From NCBI RefSeq assembly GCF_946902045.1, contig NZ_OX336253.1, positions 1,178,001-1,242,000 of the forward strand: a DNA stretch of 64,000 bases. The letters run 5' to 3'. A program made the position numbers and the translations under genes. The stretch is from Neisseria sp. Marseille-Q5346 (GTDB lineage Bacteria > Pseudomonadota > Gammaproteobacteria > Burkholderiales > Neisseriaceae). How positions within the stretch are numbered: position 1 is the stretch's first letter; every line of letters starts with the position of its first letter. The notes under the pieces are model-generated. The model ran no database searches and was not told the origin of the DNA. It saw only the letters and a list, made by a program, of their open reading frames with translations. Below are positions 37,586-48,300 of this stretch, in pieces.

Positions 37586-37839
37586 GGTTTGATTCTCCAT
37601 CAGGGGTTAAGCTTTATATGGAACAGTATGGCACAACCTTTCATTAATATATTTTCTGATAAGTAAAGACAGATTAAACTAAGATAACGCCCTTAATGAA
37701 CGGTTAACTTCAAAAATAAACGGAAATTCCAATAGAATATTTATAAAATTTAATATATTTGGCATAAAATTGCGCATACATCAACCGCATTCGGTAGTGA
37801 TACAATGACGACTTGTCTGAATTACCGGAAACACCCGTC

Positions 37840-38289
37840 ATGAGTATCTACGCACTGGCACACATCATCCACGTTTATTGCGCGATTGCCTTTGTCGGCG
37901 GCGTATTTTTCGAAATGCTGGTTCTCTCCGTTTTGCACACCGGCCGCGTTTTGCGCGAATCGCGCCGCGAAGTCGAACGTGCCATGTCCTATCGTGCCGT
38001 CCGCGTAATGCCGCCTGTCGTCATTACCTTGTTCATCAGCGGCATCGTGATGGTGTACAACCGCTACCTGCCGATACTGCACCACCCATTCGACAGCTCC
38101 TTCGGCATCATGCTGAGCATCAAAATCCTGTTGGCAGTAAGCGTTTTGGTACATTTTGCCATCGCCGTTGTCAAAATGGCTCGACACACCCTCACCGTCG
38201 GCTGGTCGAAATACATACACGCCGTTGTCTTCAGTCATATGCTGTTTATCGTCTTTTTTGCCAAGGCGATGTTCTACCTGTCTTGGTAA
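37840..38289 (+). CDS. CopD-like four-helix membrane protein
   Basis: 149 residues, start set at ATG 37840 (GGAAACACCCGTC upstream). Four hydrophobic segments, with histidines near helix ends (ALAHIIHVYCAIAFVGG, LHHPFDSSFG, VLVHFAIAVVKMARHTL, YIHAVVFSHMLF) in the pattern of CopD/heme-copper membrane proteins. Possibly a haem or copper protein; the substrate is not proven. The terC-like gene follows 33 bp later. Confidence 0.65.
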   Translation: MSIYALAHIIHVYCAIAFVGGVFFEMLVLSVLHTGRVLRESRREVERAMSYRAVRVMPPVVITLFISGIVMVYNRYLPILHHPFDSSFGIMLSIKILLAVSVLVHFAIAVVKMARHTLTVGWSKYIHAVVFSHMLFIVFFAKAMFYLSW

Positions 38290-38322
38290 ACCTTACCTAT
38301 ACCCCACACACAAGGATTTTTT

Positions 38323-39297
38323 ATGACCCAATACCCGTCCGTCGGCTCGCCGATGTTTTACGGCATTTTCTTTATTGCCGTCTTAATCATGATCGCCATC
38401 GATATGGTATCGCTGAAAAAAAACGGCGCCCACAAAGTCAGCATCAAAGAAGCCCTCGCTTGGAGCGGCATTTGGGTGGCCGTATCCTGCGCATTTGCAG
38501 GCTGGCTCTATTTCGAACTGGCGGGCAACCCGGCTTACGGTGCCGTTGTCGCCAAAGAAAAAGTCCTCGAATTCTTCACCGGCTATGTGCTCGAAAAATC
38601 CCTCGCCGTCGATAACATCTTTGTCTTCCTGATGATTTTCGGCTACTTCAAAGTCGAACCCAAATTCCAACACCGCGTCCTGCTCTATGGCGTATTCGGC
38701 GCCATCGTCCTGCGCGCCATCATGATCTTCATCGGCGCGGCACTGGTACAGCAATTCGAATGGATTCTCTACCTTTTCGGCGCATTCCTGCTCTATACCG
38801 GCATCCACATGATGAAACCCGAATCAGACGAAGAGGAAGACCTTTCCCAAAACAAGATCCTGACCCTGCTCAAAAAAGTCATCCCGACCAGCCCACAGTT
38901 TGACGGTGAAAAATTCTTTACCATTGAAAACGGCAAACGCATCGCTACGCCGCTTTTACTGGTATTGATTATGATCGAATTGAGCGACGTCATCTTCGCC
39001 GTGGACAGCATCCCCGCTATTTTTGCCGTAACCACCGACCCTTTCATCGTCCTCACTTCCAACATTTTTGCCATCTTGGGCCTGCGTGCCATGTACTTCT
39101 TACTGGCAGACTTTGCCGAACGCTTTATTTTCCTCAAATACGGCTTGGCTTTCGTGTTGAGCTTTATCGGTATCAAGATGCTGATTATGCACTGGGTGCA
39201 TATCCCGATTTCCATTTCCCTGTCCGTCGTCTTCGGCGCACTGGGCGCGTCCATCCTGACTTCTTTGGTGTACACGCGTCAGCAAGAGAAGAAATAA
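38323..39297 (+). CDS. TerC-family membrane protein
   Basis: 324 residues with eight or nine hydrophobic segments. Family motifs: EALAWSGIWVAVSCAFAGW, FFTGYVLEKSLAVDNIFVFLMIFGYF and IELSDVIFAVDSIPAIFAVTTDPFIVLTSNIFAILGLRAMYF, with the conserved Asp residues in membrane helices. Relatives (Alx, MeeF/MeeY) export manganese or supply it to secreted proteins; in older names tellurium resistance. Confidence 0.9.
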   Translation: MTQYPSVGSPMFYGIFFIAVLIMIAIDMVSLKKNGAHKVSIKEALAWSGIWVAVSCAFAGWLYFELAGNPAYGAVVAKEKVLEFFTGYVLEKSLAVDNIFVFLMIFGYFKVEPKFQHRVLLYGVFGAIVLRAIMIFIGAALVQQFEWILYLFGAFLLYTGIHMMKPESDEEEDLSQNKILTLLKKVIPTSPQFDGEKFFTIENGKRIATPLLLVLIMIELSDVIFAVDSIPAIFAVTTDPFIVLTSNIFAILGLRAMYFLLADFAERFIFLKYGLAFVLSFIGIKMLIMHWVHIPISISLSVVFGALGASILTSLVYTRQQEKK

Positions 39298-39309
39298 TCT
39301 GCCGATATA

Positions 39310-39343
39310 AAAAGGCCGTCTGAACATTTCAGACGGCCTTTTC
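39310..39343. terminator. DUS-pair bidirectional terminator
   Basis: AAAAGGCCGTCTGAACATTTCAGACGGCCTTTT between terC-like and lipoprotein genes. Confidence 0.87.
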
Positions 39344-39360
39344 AAATATCAAACACCAGC

Positions 39361-39747
39361 TTATTTAGCAGCGTCTTTCAATTTGTCGGCAGCTTCTTGA
39401 GTCGCATCGGCTGCTTTACCCATAGCGTCTTTGGCAGCATCTTTAGCTTCACCCACAGCAGCTTTTGCATCGTCCAAGGCTTTGTCGCTGGCTTCTTTAG
39501 CACCATCGATGGCTTTACCGGTAGTTTCTTTAGCATCGGAAATTGCTTTCTCCGCAGTTTCCTTCGCATCGGCACCGGCTTCTTTAGCGTCAGAAACAGC
39601 CTGTTCAGCAGCGCCTTTAGCTTCGGAAGCAGCAGCGTTCACATCAGAAGCAACGGCAGAAGCCGCTTCTTGAGTTTCCTGTTTCGCCTCTTGAGAACAA
39701 GCAGCCAAACCAGCCACCATCATCGCAGCAATCAATAATTTTTTCAT
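39361..39747 (-). CDS. Alanine-rich lipoprotein with LEA-like 11-residue repeats
   Basis: 128 residues. The signal MKKLLIAAMMVAGLAAC ends in a lipobox (LAAC). The mature part is almost entirely Ala, Lys, Glu, Asp and Gly in repeats of about 11 residues (AEKAISDAKET, GKAIDGAKEAS, DKALDDAKAAV), predicting one long amphipathic helix. The pattern recalls LEA group-3 and apolipoprotein-like helices. Surface or periplasmic; function unknown. Confidence 0.75.
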   Translation of the reverse strand: MKKLLIAAMMVAGLAACSQEAKQETQEAASAVASDVNAAASEAKGAAEQAVSDAKEAGADAKETAEKAISDAKETTGKAIDGAKEASDKALDDAKAAVGEAKDAAKDAMGKAADATQEAADKLKDAAK

Positions 39748-39888
39748 GTTGTATATCCTTTGGTCTAAAAAATATCCATCAGAACTGACAGATTAGAAAA
39801 TCATAACATAATTAATACTCGAAAACGGGAGAATTAACGCCAAATAACAGCCGGTTTACGTTTTTTGAAAAAAATTTCAAAAAAACAG

Positions 39889-39917
39889 TTGACGAAAAGA
39901 AACAAGCTCCCTATAAT
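39889..39917 (+). promoter_or_regulatory. Promoter of tRNA-Lys
   Basis: TTGACG (39889-39894), 17-bp spacer, TATAAT (39912-39917), 12 bp ahead of the tRNA. A near-consensus sigma-70 promoter. Confidence 0.85.
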
Positions 39918-39929
39918 ACACAGCTTATC

Positions 39930-40005
39930 GGGTCGTTAGCTCAGTCGGTAGAGCAGCGGACTTTTAATCCGTTGGTCGAGCGTTCGAATCGCTCACGACC
40001 CACCA
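39930..40005 (+). tRNA. tRNA-Lys (anticodon UUU)
   Basis: 76 bases including an encoded CCA end. The acceptor stem GGGTCGT pairs with ACGACCC, the D-loop reads AGCTCAGTCGGTAGAGC, the anticodon loop CTTTTAA gives UUU, and the T-arm is GAGCGTTCGAATCGCTC. Confidence 0.97.
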
Positions 40006-40011
40006 AATATG

Positions 40012-40043
40012 AAAACCTACTTTGAAAAAAGCAGGTTTTTTTT
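40012..40043 (+). terminator. Terminator of tRNA-Lys
   Basis: AAAACCTACTTTGAAAAAAG then CAGGTTTTTTTT: stem with one mismatch and a T-run. The remaining 260 bp to aldA show no gene. Confidence 0.8.
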
Positions 40044-40305
40044 ATATTCTCCATCAAGCCTTTCTTCACTTGATACCTTTCTCATCATCAAAGTCAAGCA
40101 ATATCCGAGCTTTGTCACAATGCTGTTATGGATGCAACTCAAGGCATCACACCAGTACCAACCTCTTATCCAACTCCCCCACCCATCATCTTTTTCTAAA
40201 AGCTTCCAAATACCTATCATCAACCCACGCTAAATCCTCTTGTATGCCAGACAATTTAGGCATAGACTAAAACTACATCCAACTACAACAACAGGAGAAG
40301 GTTTG

Positions 40306-41748
40306 ATGAAACAACTGTCTATGTATATCAACGGCCGCTTTGAAACCGACTTTAACGGCACATGGCGTGATGTATTGAATCCGGCAACCGAAGAAGTCAT
40401 CGCGCGTGAGCCTAAAGGCGGAAAAGCTGATGTTGATCGTGCCGTTGCCGCGGCCAGAGATGCGCAAACTGCATGGGAGCGTTTGCCTGCCGTTGAGCGC
40501 GGCGCATACCTGCGCAAAATTGCCCAAGGCATCCGCGAACGCGCCGACGAGCTGACCGACACCATTGTCGCCGAAGGCGGCAAAACCAAAGATTTGGCAC
40601 GCATAGAAGTTATGTTCACTGCCGATTATCTCGACTACCAAGCCGAATGGGCGCGCCGTTATGAAGGTGAAATCATCCAAAGCGACCGCCCGCGCGAAAA
40701 TATTTTATTGTTCAAACGCCCTTTAGGCGTGATCGCCGGCATTTTGCCGTGGAACTTCCCATTCTTCCTGATCGCCCGAAAAATGGGCCCGGCTTTGGTA
40801 ACCGGCAATACCATCGTCGTCAAACCAAGCAGCGTTACCCCGATTAACTGCCACATTTTTGCTGAAATCGTTCATGCTTCAGGCTTACCGGCCGGCGTAT
40901 TCAACGTCGTCAACGGTCCAGGCGCAGAAATCGGCAACGCCTTGGCATCGCATCCGCAAGTCGATATGGTCAGCCTGACCGGTTCTGTCGATGCAGGCCG
41001 TCAAGTGATGGAAGCGGCCGCCGCCAATATTACCAAAGTCTCACTGGAACTGGGCGGCAAAGCCCCTGCCATCGTTCTGAAAGATGCCGACTTGGATTTG
41101 GCCGTCAAATCCATCTTGGCTTCACGCGTGGGCAATACCGGCCAAATCTGTAACTGCGCCGAACGCGTATATGTCCACAGCAGCCTGAAAGACACATTTA
41201 TCGAAAAAATGACCGTCGCCATGAAAGGCGTGCGCTACGGCAATCCTGCTGAGGCCGAACCTGGCGCACTGGAAATGGGCCCGTTGATTGAAGAACGCGC
41301 CGTCAAAGCCGTTGCCAAAAAAGTCGAACGCGCAGTTCGACAAGGCGCTACCTTGGTTTGCGGCGGCAAACGTGCCGACGGCAAAGGCTACTTCTTCGAA
41401 CCTACCCTGCTGACCGATACCGACAACAGCATGGACATCATGAAGGAAGAAACCTTCGGCCCAGTCCTGCCGGTTGCCACTTTCGACACACTCGATCAAG
41501 TCATCGCCTTGGCAAACGACAGCGAATTCGGCCTGACCAGCTCCGTCTATACCACCAATCTGAATGAAGCGTTTTATGTAACCCGCCGCCTGCGTTTCGG
41601 CGAAACCTACATCAACCGCGAAAACTTCGAAGCCATGCAGGGCTTCCATGCCGGTTGGAAAAAATCAGGTATCGGCGGCGCGGACGGTAAACACGGTTTG
41701 GAAGAATATCTGCAAACCCAAGTCGTTTATTTGGAAACCGATATCTAA
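40306..41748 (+). CDS. aldA: Aldehyde dehydrogenase, lactaldehyde/glycolaldehyde type
   Basis: 480 residues from ATG 40306 with AGGAGAAGG upstream. It closely follows recalled E. coli AldA: FTADYLDYQAEWARRYEGEIIQSDRP, ILPWNFPFFLIARKMGPAL, catalytic Glu in LELGGKAP, catalytic Cys in NTGQICNCAERVYV, and INRENFEAMQGFHAGWKKSGIGGADGKHGL. NAD-dependent oxidation of lactaldehyde, glycolaldehyde or related short aldehydes. Monocistronic by its flanking terminators. Confidence 0.92.
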   Translation: MKQLSMYINGRFETDFNGTWRDVLNPATEEVIAREPKGGKADVDRAVAAARDAQTAWERLPAVERGAYLRKIAQGIRERADELTDTIVAEGGKTKDLARIEVMFTADYLDYQAEWARRYEGEIIQSDRPRENILLFKRPLGVIAGILPWNFPFFLIARKMGPALVTGNTIVVKPSSVTPINCHIFAEIVHASGLPAGVFNVVNGPGAEIGNALASHPQVDMVSLTGSVDAGRQVMEAAAANITKVSLELGGKAPAIVLKDADLDLAVKSILASRVGNTGQICNCAERVYVHSSLKDTFIEKMTVAMKGVRYGNPAEAEPGALEMGPLIEERAVKAVAKKVERAVRQGATLVCGGKRADGKGYFFEPTLLTDTDNSMDIMKEETFGPVLPVATFDTLDQVIALANDSEFGLTSSVYTTNLNEAFYVTRRLRFGETYINRENFEAMQGFHAGWKKSGIGGADGKHGLEEYLQTQVVYLETDI

Positions 41749-41773
41749 CTGCCGATACGGCCCTTCATGAAAC

Positions 41774-41818
41774 AAAAGGCCGTCTGAAACTGATTTTTCA
41801 GGTTTCAGACGGCCTTTC
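41774..41818. terminator. DUS-pair terminator of aldA
   Basis: AAAAGGCCGTCTGAAACTGA, loop, TTTCAGACGGCCTTTCT. Confidence 0.85.
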
Positions 41819-41927
41819 TACCTTTATAGAAAAAAACACCGACATCGCGTAAAATAGAGCCAATTTTTCACTTTATTCAGGCCGTCTGAAAACTCCGGCA
41901 GCCTGACTCATTTTTCCGGAAAACACC

Positions 41928-43439
41928 ATGAGCGAACAAAACAATCCTCAAATCGAGCCGCAGTTGGACGAAAACCAAATCATCGCCCTGCGCCGCGAGA
42001 AACTGCACAACATCCGCAAAGAACGCAACGCCTACCCTAACGATTTCAAACGCGACAGCTTTGCCGCCGACCTGCATACCCAATACGGTGAAATCAGCAA
42101 AGAAGAACTCGACCCGCAAGGCATTCCCGTCAAAGTGGCTGGCCGCATGATACTCAAACGTCAAATGGGCAAAGCCAGCTTCGCCACCATTCAAGACGTT
42201 ACCGGTCAAATCCAGCTTTATTTGAACAACAAAGGCGTGAGCCAAGAAGTTTTGGACGACTTCAACCACTGGGACCTGGGCGACATCGTTGGCGCGGAAG
42301 GTACTTTGTTCAAAACCAACCACGGCGAATTGACCGTGCGCGTGTCCAACATCCGCCTGCTGTCCAAATCCCTGCGTCCTCTGCCCGACAAACATAAAGG
42401 CTTGAGCGATCAGGAAACCAAATACCGTCAACGCTACGTCGATTTGATTGCCAACGAAGAATCGCGCAATACCTTCATCAAACGCAGCCAAATCATCCAA
42501 TCCGTGCGCAATTTCATGGTCAACGAGCATTATTTGGAAGTTGAAACCCCAATGATGCACCCGATTCCAGGCGGTGCGACGGCAAAACCGTTCGTTACCC
42601 ACCACAATGCCTTGGACATTCCACTCTATCTGCGCATTGCGCCCGAGCTGTATCTGAAACGCTTGGTTGTCGGCGGTTTGGAACGTGTGTTTGAAATCAA
42701 CCGCAGCTTCCGTAACGAAGGCATGTCCGTACGCCACAACCCTGAATTCACCATGATCGAATTCTACGAAGCCTTCTCCGACTACGAACGCATGATGCAA
42801 ATGGCGGAAGACATCATCCGCAACGCTTCCCGCGCAGTAAACGGCACAGCAAAAATAAGCTACAACGGCAAAGAAGTCGATTTGGAAAGCCCGTTTGAAC
42901 GCCTGACCATTCTCGGCGCCATCAAAAAATACAATCCGCACTACACCGATGAGCAGTTGAACGATGAAGAATGGCTGAAAAAAGAAATCGTCAAACACGG
43001 CGAAAGCCTGCCTCCTTCTCCAGGTATCGGCAGCCTGCAACTTGCCCTGTTTGAAGGTTGCGCCGAGAGCAAACTGTGGAACCCGACTTTCATCATCGAT
43101 TACCCTGTCGAAGTATCACCATTGGCACGCGCATCCGACAGCAAACCGGGCTTGACCGAACGCTTCGAGCTTTTCGTTGTCGGCCGCGAACTGGCAAACG
43201 GCTACTCTGAGTTGAACGATCCGGAAGATCAAGCCGAACGCTTCAAGGCGCAAGTGGCGCAAAAAGATGCTGGCGACGACGAAGCCATGCACTACGATGC
43301 CGACTACATCCGCGCCATGGAATTCGGCCTGCCGCCGACCGGTGGCTGCGGCATCGGTATCGACCGCTTGGTAATGTTGCTGACCGATTCGCAAACCATC
43401 CGCGACGTGATTCTGTTCCCGCAAATGCGTCCCGAATAA
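41928..43439 (+). CDS. lysS: Lysyl-tRNA synthetase, class II
   Basis: 503 residues. An OB-fold anticodon domain ([21 protein letters not shown]) is followed by the class II core: motif 2 [22 protein letters not shown] and motif 3 [15 protein letters not shown], with [34 protein letters not shown] between. Charges tRNA-Lys, whose gene lies 2 kb upstream. Start at 41928 after a DUS. Confidence 0.97.
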   Translation: MSEQNNPQIEPQLDENQIIALRREKLHNIRKERNAYPNDFKRDSFAADLHTQYGEISKEELDPQGIPVKVAGRMILKRQMGKASFATIQDVTGQIQLYLNNKGVSQEVLDDFNHWDLGDIVGAEGTLFKTNHGELTVRVSNIRLLSKSLRPLPDKHKGLSDQETKYRQRYVDLIANEESRNTFIKRSQIIQSVRNFMVNEHYLEVETPMMHPIPGGATAKPFVTHHNALDIPLYLRIAPELYLKRLVVGGLERVFEINRSFRNEGMSVRHNPEFTMIEFYEAFSDYERMMQMAEDIIRNASRAVNGTAKISYNGKEVDLESPFERLTILGAIKKYNPHYTDEQLNDEEWLKKEIVKHGESLPPSPGIGSLQLALFEGCAESKLWNPTFIIDYPVEVSPLARASDSKPGLTERFELFVVGRELANGYSELNDPEDQAERFKAQVAQKDAGDDEAMHYDADYIRAMEFGLPPTGGCGIGIDRLVMLLTDSQTIRDVILFPQMRPE

Positions 43440-43456
43440 CGCATTGAAATAAAATC

Positions 43457-43499
43457 AAGGCCGTCTGAAAACAAGACTCTGTTTTCAGACGGCCTTTTT
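43457..43499. terminator. DUS-pair terminator of lysS
   Basis: AAGGCCGTCTGAAAACA, loop, TGTTTTCAGACGGCCTTTTT. Confidence 0.87.
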
Positions 43500-43704
43500 G
43501 TTCAAATATGTAAAACGGAAAAATTAAAATCGATAATTCCTTTACATTATAAAAATAATAAAATCCCATGATAATCAAAAGCATAATATAAAAAAGAATA
43601 TGTAAACGTTTTTCAGTTTGTTGACAGTCTGCTAGAATACATCCAATTACAGACAGCCCACACACACAGGCCGTCTGAAAATGCAAAAACTCTGAAAGGT
43701 TTGT

Positions 43705-45129
43705 ATGGATCAATTTTTCGAACAGCTTCACGGCTGGGTAAACGACATCAACGACCCAATGTGGTCGGGGTTGGTATATATGCTTTTAGGCGCAGGCCTC
43801 TTTTTCACCGTTACCACCGGTTTTGTACAATTCCGCCTCTTCGGCCGCAGTATCAAAGAAATGCTGGGCGGTCGCAAACAAGGTGATGATCCGCACGGAA
43901 TCACACCGTTCCAAGCATTCGTTACCGGTTTGGCCAGCCGCGTAGGTGTGGGCAACATCGCCGGTGTGGCGATTGCCATCAAATTCGGCGGGCCGGGCGC
44001 GGTATTCTGGATGTGGGTAACCGCCTTAATCGGCATGAGTTCGGCGTTTGTCGAATCTTCACTGGCCCAACTCTTTAAAGTCCGGGACTACGACAACCAC
44101 CACTTCCGCGGTGGTCCTGCCTACTACATAACTCAAGGCCTGGGACAAAAATGGCTGGGCGTTTTGTTCGCCCTGAGCCTGATTTTCTGTTTCGGCTTTG
44201 TATTTGAAGCCGTACAGACCAATACCATCGCCGATACCACCAAAGCGGCATGGGGCTGGGATCAACACTATGTCGGTGTCGCCCTAGTCATTCTGACTGC
44301 CCCTATTATCTTCGGCGGTATCCGTCGCGTATCTAAAGCCGCGGAAATTATCGTTCCGCTGATGGCGGTTTTATATCTCGTCATAGCACTCTTCATCATC
44401 GCTACCAACATTTCCCTGATTCCTGACGTGTTCGGTCAGATTTTCTCCAACGCGTTCAACTTCGATTCGGCTGCAGGTGGTTTCCTCGGCGGTCTGATTT
44501 CGACCACCATGATGCAGGGTATCAAACGCGGCCTGTATTCCAATGAGGCGGGTATGGGTTCCGCGCCGAACGCCGCAGCCGCAGCCGAAGTGAAACACCC
44601 CGTCTCCCAAGGCATGATTCAAATGCTGGGCGTTTTCGTTGATACCATCATCGTCTGCTCATGCACCGCCTTTATCGTCTTGACCTATCAACAGCCTTAC
44701 GGCGACCTGAGCGGTGCGGCGCTGACCCAAGCGGCAATCGTCAGCCAGGTAGGCGAATGGGGCGCGGGCTTCCTTGCCGCCATCCTGTTTATGTTTGCCT
44801 TTTCAACCGTTATCGGCAACTATGCCTATGCTGAGTCCAACGTCCAATTCATCAAGAGCCATTGGCTGGTTACCGCCGTTTTCCGTATGCTGGTTTTGGC
44901 ATGGGTCTACTTCGGCGCAGTTGCCAACGTACCCTTGGTATGGGATATGGCAGACATGGCCATGGGCATCATGGCATGGATTAACCTCGTTGCCATCCTG
45001 CTCCTGTCCCCACTTGCCTTCCTACTGTTGAAAGACTACACAGCCAAGCTGAAAATGGGTAAAGACCCGGAGTTCAAACTCTCTGAACACCCGGGCTTGA
45101 AACGCAAAATCAAATCCGATATCTGGTAA
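43705..45129 (+). CDS. AGCS-family sodium:alanine symporter, second copy
   Basis: 474 residues with about ten membrane segments. GLASRVGVGNIAGVAIAIKFGGPGAVFWMW and YSNEAGMGSAPNAAAAAEVKHPVSQG are the two AGCS signatures. It is clearly diverged from the copy at 30436, so it is not a recent duplication. AAAGG lies ahead of the ATG. The 265-bp upstream region is AT-rich and holds one DUS. Confidence 0.92.
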   Translation: MDQFFEQLHGWVNDINDPMWSGLVYMLLGAGLFFTVTTGFVQFRLFGRSIKEMLGGRKQGDDPHGITPFQAFVTGLASRVGVGNIAGVAIAIKFGGPGAVFWMWVTALIGMSSAFVESSLAQLFKVRDYDNHHFRGGPAYYITQGLGQKWLGVLFALSLIFCFGFVFEAVQTNTIADTTKAAWGWDQHYVGVALVILTAPIIFGGIRRVSKAAEIIVPLMAVLYLVIALFIIATNISLIPDVFGQIFSNAFNFDSAAGGFLGGLISTTMMQGIKRGLYSNEAGMGSAPNAAAAAEVKHPVSQGMIQMLGVFVDTIIVCSCTAFIVLTYQQPYGDLSGAALTQAAIVSQVGEWGAGFLAAILFMFAFSTVIGNYAYAESNVQFIKSHWLVTAVFRMLVLAWVYFGAVANVPLVWDMADMAMGIMAWINLVAILLLSPLAFLLLKDYTAKLKMGKDPEFKLSEHPGLKRKIKSDIW

Positions 45130-45133
45130 AACC

Positions 45134-45166
45134 AAAGGCCGTCTGAAATTTCAGACGGCCTTTTTA
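45134..45166. terminator. DUS-pair terminator
   Basis: AAAGGCCGTCTGAAATTTCAGACGGCCTTTTT, stopping the symporter transcript before the CRISPR locus. Confidence 0.87.
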
Positions 45167-45178
45167 ATCCCTGCCATC

Positions 45179-45290
45179 TAGATAAAACGATGCCCCTTAA
45201 AGCAGAAGCCTTAAGGGGCAGAGCGTTGCGGCACATCTTTTCAGACGGCCTTATTGTAGCAACGTTTCTCATTTCGCAGTGCAACAATAT
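45179..45290 (-). ncRNA. tracrRNA of the type II-C CRISPR-Cas system
   Basis: Read on the minus strand: an anti-repeat (45253-45289, ATTGTTGCACTGCGAAATGA and on) that matches the complement of the crRNA repeat in all but about five positions. A complete AG-DUS (AAGGCCGTCTGAA) follows, then a lower stem (GATGTGCCGCAACGC) and a closing hairpin TGCCCCTTAA/TTAAGGGGCA with CGTTTTAT at the end. It follows the recalled meningococcal tracrRNA in order and nearly in sequence. It pairs with crRNA repeats to load Cas9. Confidence 0.92.
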
Positions 45291-45296
45291 GTTCAA

Positions 45297-45325
45297 ATTC
45301 TAATTCCAAATCGACACCCAGTCAA
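45297..45325 (-). promoter_or_regulatory. tracrRNA promoter
   Basis: On the minus strand TTGACT (45325-45320), 17-bp spacer and TAGAAT (45302-45297), placing the first base near 45290, right at the anti-repeat start. It lies divergent to cas9. Confidence 0.85.
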
Positions 45326-45398
45326 GCATTTCATTTGCATGGAAATACTTACCTAGGATATATTTATACTTACCAAACATCATATTATGGAGAAACTG

Positions 45399-48300
45399 AT
45401 GGCTGCCTTCAAACCCAACCCAATCAACTACATCCTCGGTCTCGATATCGGCATTGCATCCGTCGGCTGGGCGATGGTAGAAATTGACGAAGAAGAAAAC
45501 CCCATCCGCCTGATTGATTTGGGCGTGCGCGTATTTGAGCGTGCAGAAGTACCGAAAACAGGCGACTCTCTCGCAGCGGCAAGACGCTTGGCACGCAGTG
45601 TTCGCCGCCTGACCCGCCGTCGCGCCCACCGTCTGCTTCGGGCCCGCCGTCTATTGAAACGCGAAGGCGTATTACAAGCCGCCGATTTTGATGAAAACGG
45701 CTTGATTAAATCCTTGCCGAATACACCATGGCAACTTCGCGCAGCCGCATTAGACCGCAAACTGACGCCTTTGGAGTGGTCGGCAGTCTTATTGCATTTA
45801 ATCAAACATCGCGGCTATTTGTCGCAAAGAAAAAACGAGGGCGAAACTGCCGATAAGGAGCTTGGCGCTTTGCTTAAAGGCGTAGCCGACAATGCCCATA
45901 CCTTACAGATAGGCGATTTCCGCACACCGGCCGAATTGGCTTTAAATAAATTTGAGAAAGAAAGCGGCCATATCCGCAACCAACGCGGCGATTATTCGCA
46001 TACGTTCAGCCGCAAAGATTTGCAGGCAGAGCTGAATTTACTGTTTGAAAAACAAAAAGAATTTGGTAATCCGCATGTTTCAGACGGCCTTAAAGAAGGT
46101 ATCGAGACCCTGCTGATGACGCAACGCCCCGCCCTGTCCGGCGATGCTGTTCAAAAAATGTTGGGACATTGCACCTTTGAGCCGACAGAACCGAAAGCCG
46201 CTAAGAACACCTACACAGCCGAACGTTTCGTCTGGCTGACCAAGCTGAACAACCTGCGTATTTTAGAGCAAGGCAGCGAGCGACCATTGACCGATACCGA
46301 ACGCGCCACGCTTATGGATGAACCATACAGAAAATCCAAACTGACTTACGCACAAGCCCGTAAGCTGCTGGGTTTAGAAGATACCACCTTTTTCAAAGGC
46401 TTGCGCTATGGTAAAGACAATGCCGAAGCCTCGACATTGATGGAAATGAAGGCCTACCATACCATCAGCCGTGCGCTGGAAAAAGAAGGATTGAAAGACA
46501 AAAAATCTCCATTAAACCTTTCTCCCGAATTACAAGACGAAATCGGCACGGCATTCTCCCTGTTCAAAACCGATGAAGACATTACAGGCCGTCTGAAAGA
46601 CCGTGTTCAGCCCGAAATTTTAGAAGCGCTGTTGAAACACATCAGCTTCGATAAGTTCGTCCAAATTTCCTTGAAAGCCTTGCGCCGAATTGTGCCTCTA
46701 ATGGAGCAAGGCAAACGTTACGATGAAGCCTGCGCCGAAATCTACGGAGACCATTACGGCAAGAAAAATGCGGAAGAAAAGATTTATCTGCCGCCCATCC
46801 CTGCCGACGAAATCCGCAACCCAGTCGTCTTGCGCGCCTTATCTCAAGCCAGAAAAGTCATTAACGCTGTTGTACGCCGTTACGGCTCCCCTGCACGTAT
46901 CCATATTGAAACGGCAAGGGAAGTAGGAAAATCGTTTAAAGACCGCAAAGAAATCGAAAAACGCCAAGAAGAAAACCGTAAAGACCGGGAAAAAGCCGCC
47001 GCCAAATTCCGAGAGTATTTCCCCAATTTTGTCGGCGAACCCAAATCCAAAGATATTCTGAAACTGCGCCTGTACGAGCAACAACACGGCAAATGCCTGT
47101 ATTCGGGCAAAGAAATCAACTTAGGCCGTCTGAACGAAAAAGGCTATGTCGAAATCGACCATGCCCTGCCGTTCTCGCGCACATGGGACGACAGTTTCAA
47201 CAATAAAGTGCTGGTATTGGGCAGCGAAAACCAAAACAAAGGCAACCAAACCCCTTACGAATACTTCAACGGCAAAGACAACAGCCGCGAATGGCAGGAA
47301 TTTAAAGCTCGTGTCGAAACCAGCCGTTTCCCACGCAGTAAAAAACAACGGATTCTGCTGCAAAAATTCGATGAAGATGGCTTTAAAGAACGCAATCTGA
47401 ACGATACGCGCTACGTCAACCGTTTCCTGTGCCAATTCGTTGCCGACCATATGCTGCTGACAGGTAAAGGGAAAAGACGTGTCTTTGCCTCAAACGGACA
47501 AATTACCAATCTGTTGCGCGGCTTTTGGGGATTGCGCAAAGTGCGTGCGGAAAACGACCGCCATCACGCCTTGGACGCAGTCGTTGTTGCCTGCTCGACC
47601 GTTGCCATGCAGCAGAAAATTACCCGTTTTGTACGCTATAAAGAAATGAACGCGTTTGACGGCAAAACCATAGATAAAGAAACAGGAGAAGTGCTGCATC
47701 AAAAAGCACACTTCCCGCAACCTTGGGAATTTTTCGCACAAGAAGTCATGATTCGCGTCTTCGGCAAACCGGACGGCAAACCCGAATTTGAAGAAGCGGA
47801 TACCCCCGAAAAACTGCGTACCCTGCTCGCAGAAAAATTATCTTCTCACCCCGAAGCCATATACGAATACGTTACGCCACTGTTTGTTTCACGCGCGCCC
47901 AATCGGAAGATGAGCGGGCAAGGCCATATGGAGACCGTCAAATCCGCCAAGCGACTGGACGAAGGCATCAGCGTATTGCGCATACCGCTGACACAGTTAA
48001 AACTGAAAGACTTGGAAAAAATGGTCAATCGGGAGCGCGAACCTAAGCTATACGAAGGACTGAAAGCACGTTTGGAAGCACATAAAGACGATCCTGCTAA
48101 AGCCTTTGCCGAGCCGTTTTACAAATACGATAAAGCAGGCAACCGCACCCAACAGGTAAAAGCCGTACGCGTAGAGCAAGTACAGAAAACCGGAGTATGG
48201 GTGCGCAACCATAACGGTATTGCCGACAACGCAACCATGGTGCGCGTAGATGTGTTTGAGAAAGGCGGCAAGTATTATCTGGTACCGATTTACAGTTGGC

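Noticed and set aside
41877..43040. 387-residue minus-strand frame opposite lysS
   Set aside because: Phe/Val/Ala-rich composition typical of an antisense shadow; lysS is unambiguous.
43621..43638. TTGACA followed by TAGAAT upstream of the second AGCS gene as a promoter
   Set aside because: Only 6 bp lie between the two hexamers, far from the needed 16-18 bp.
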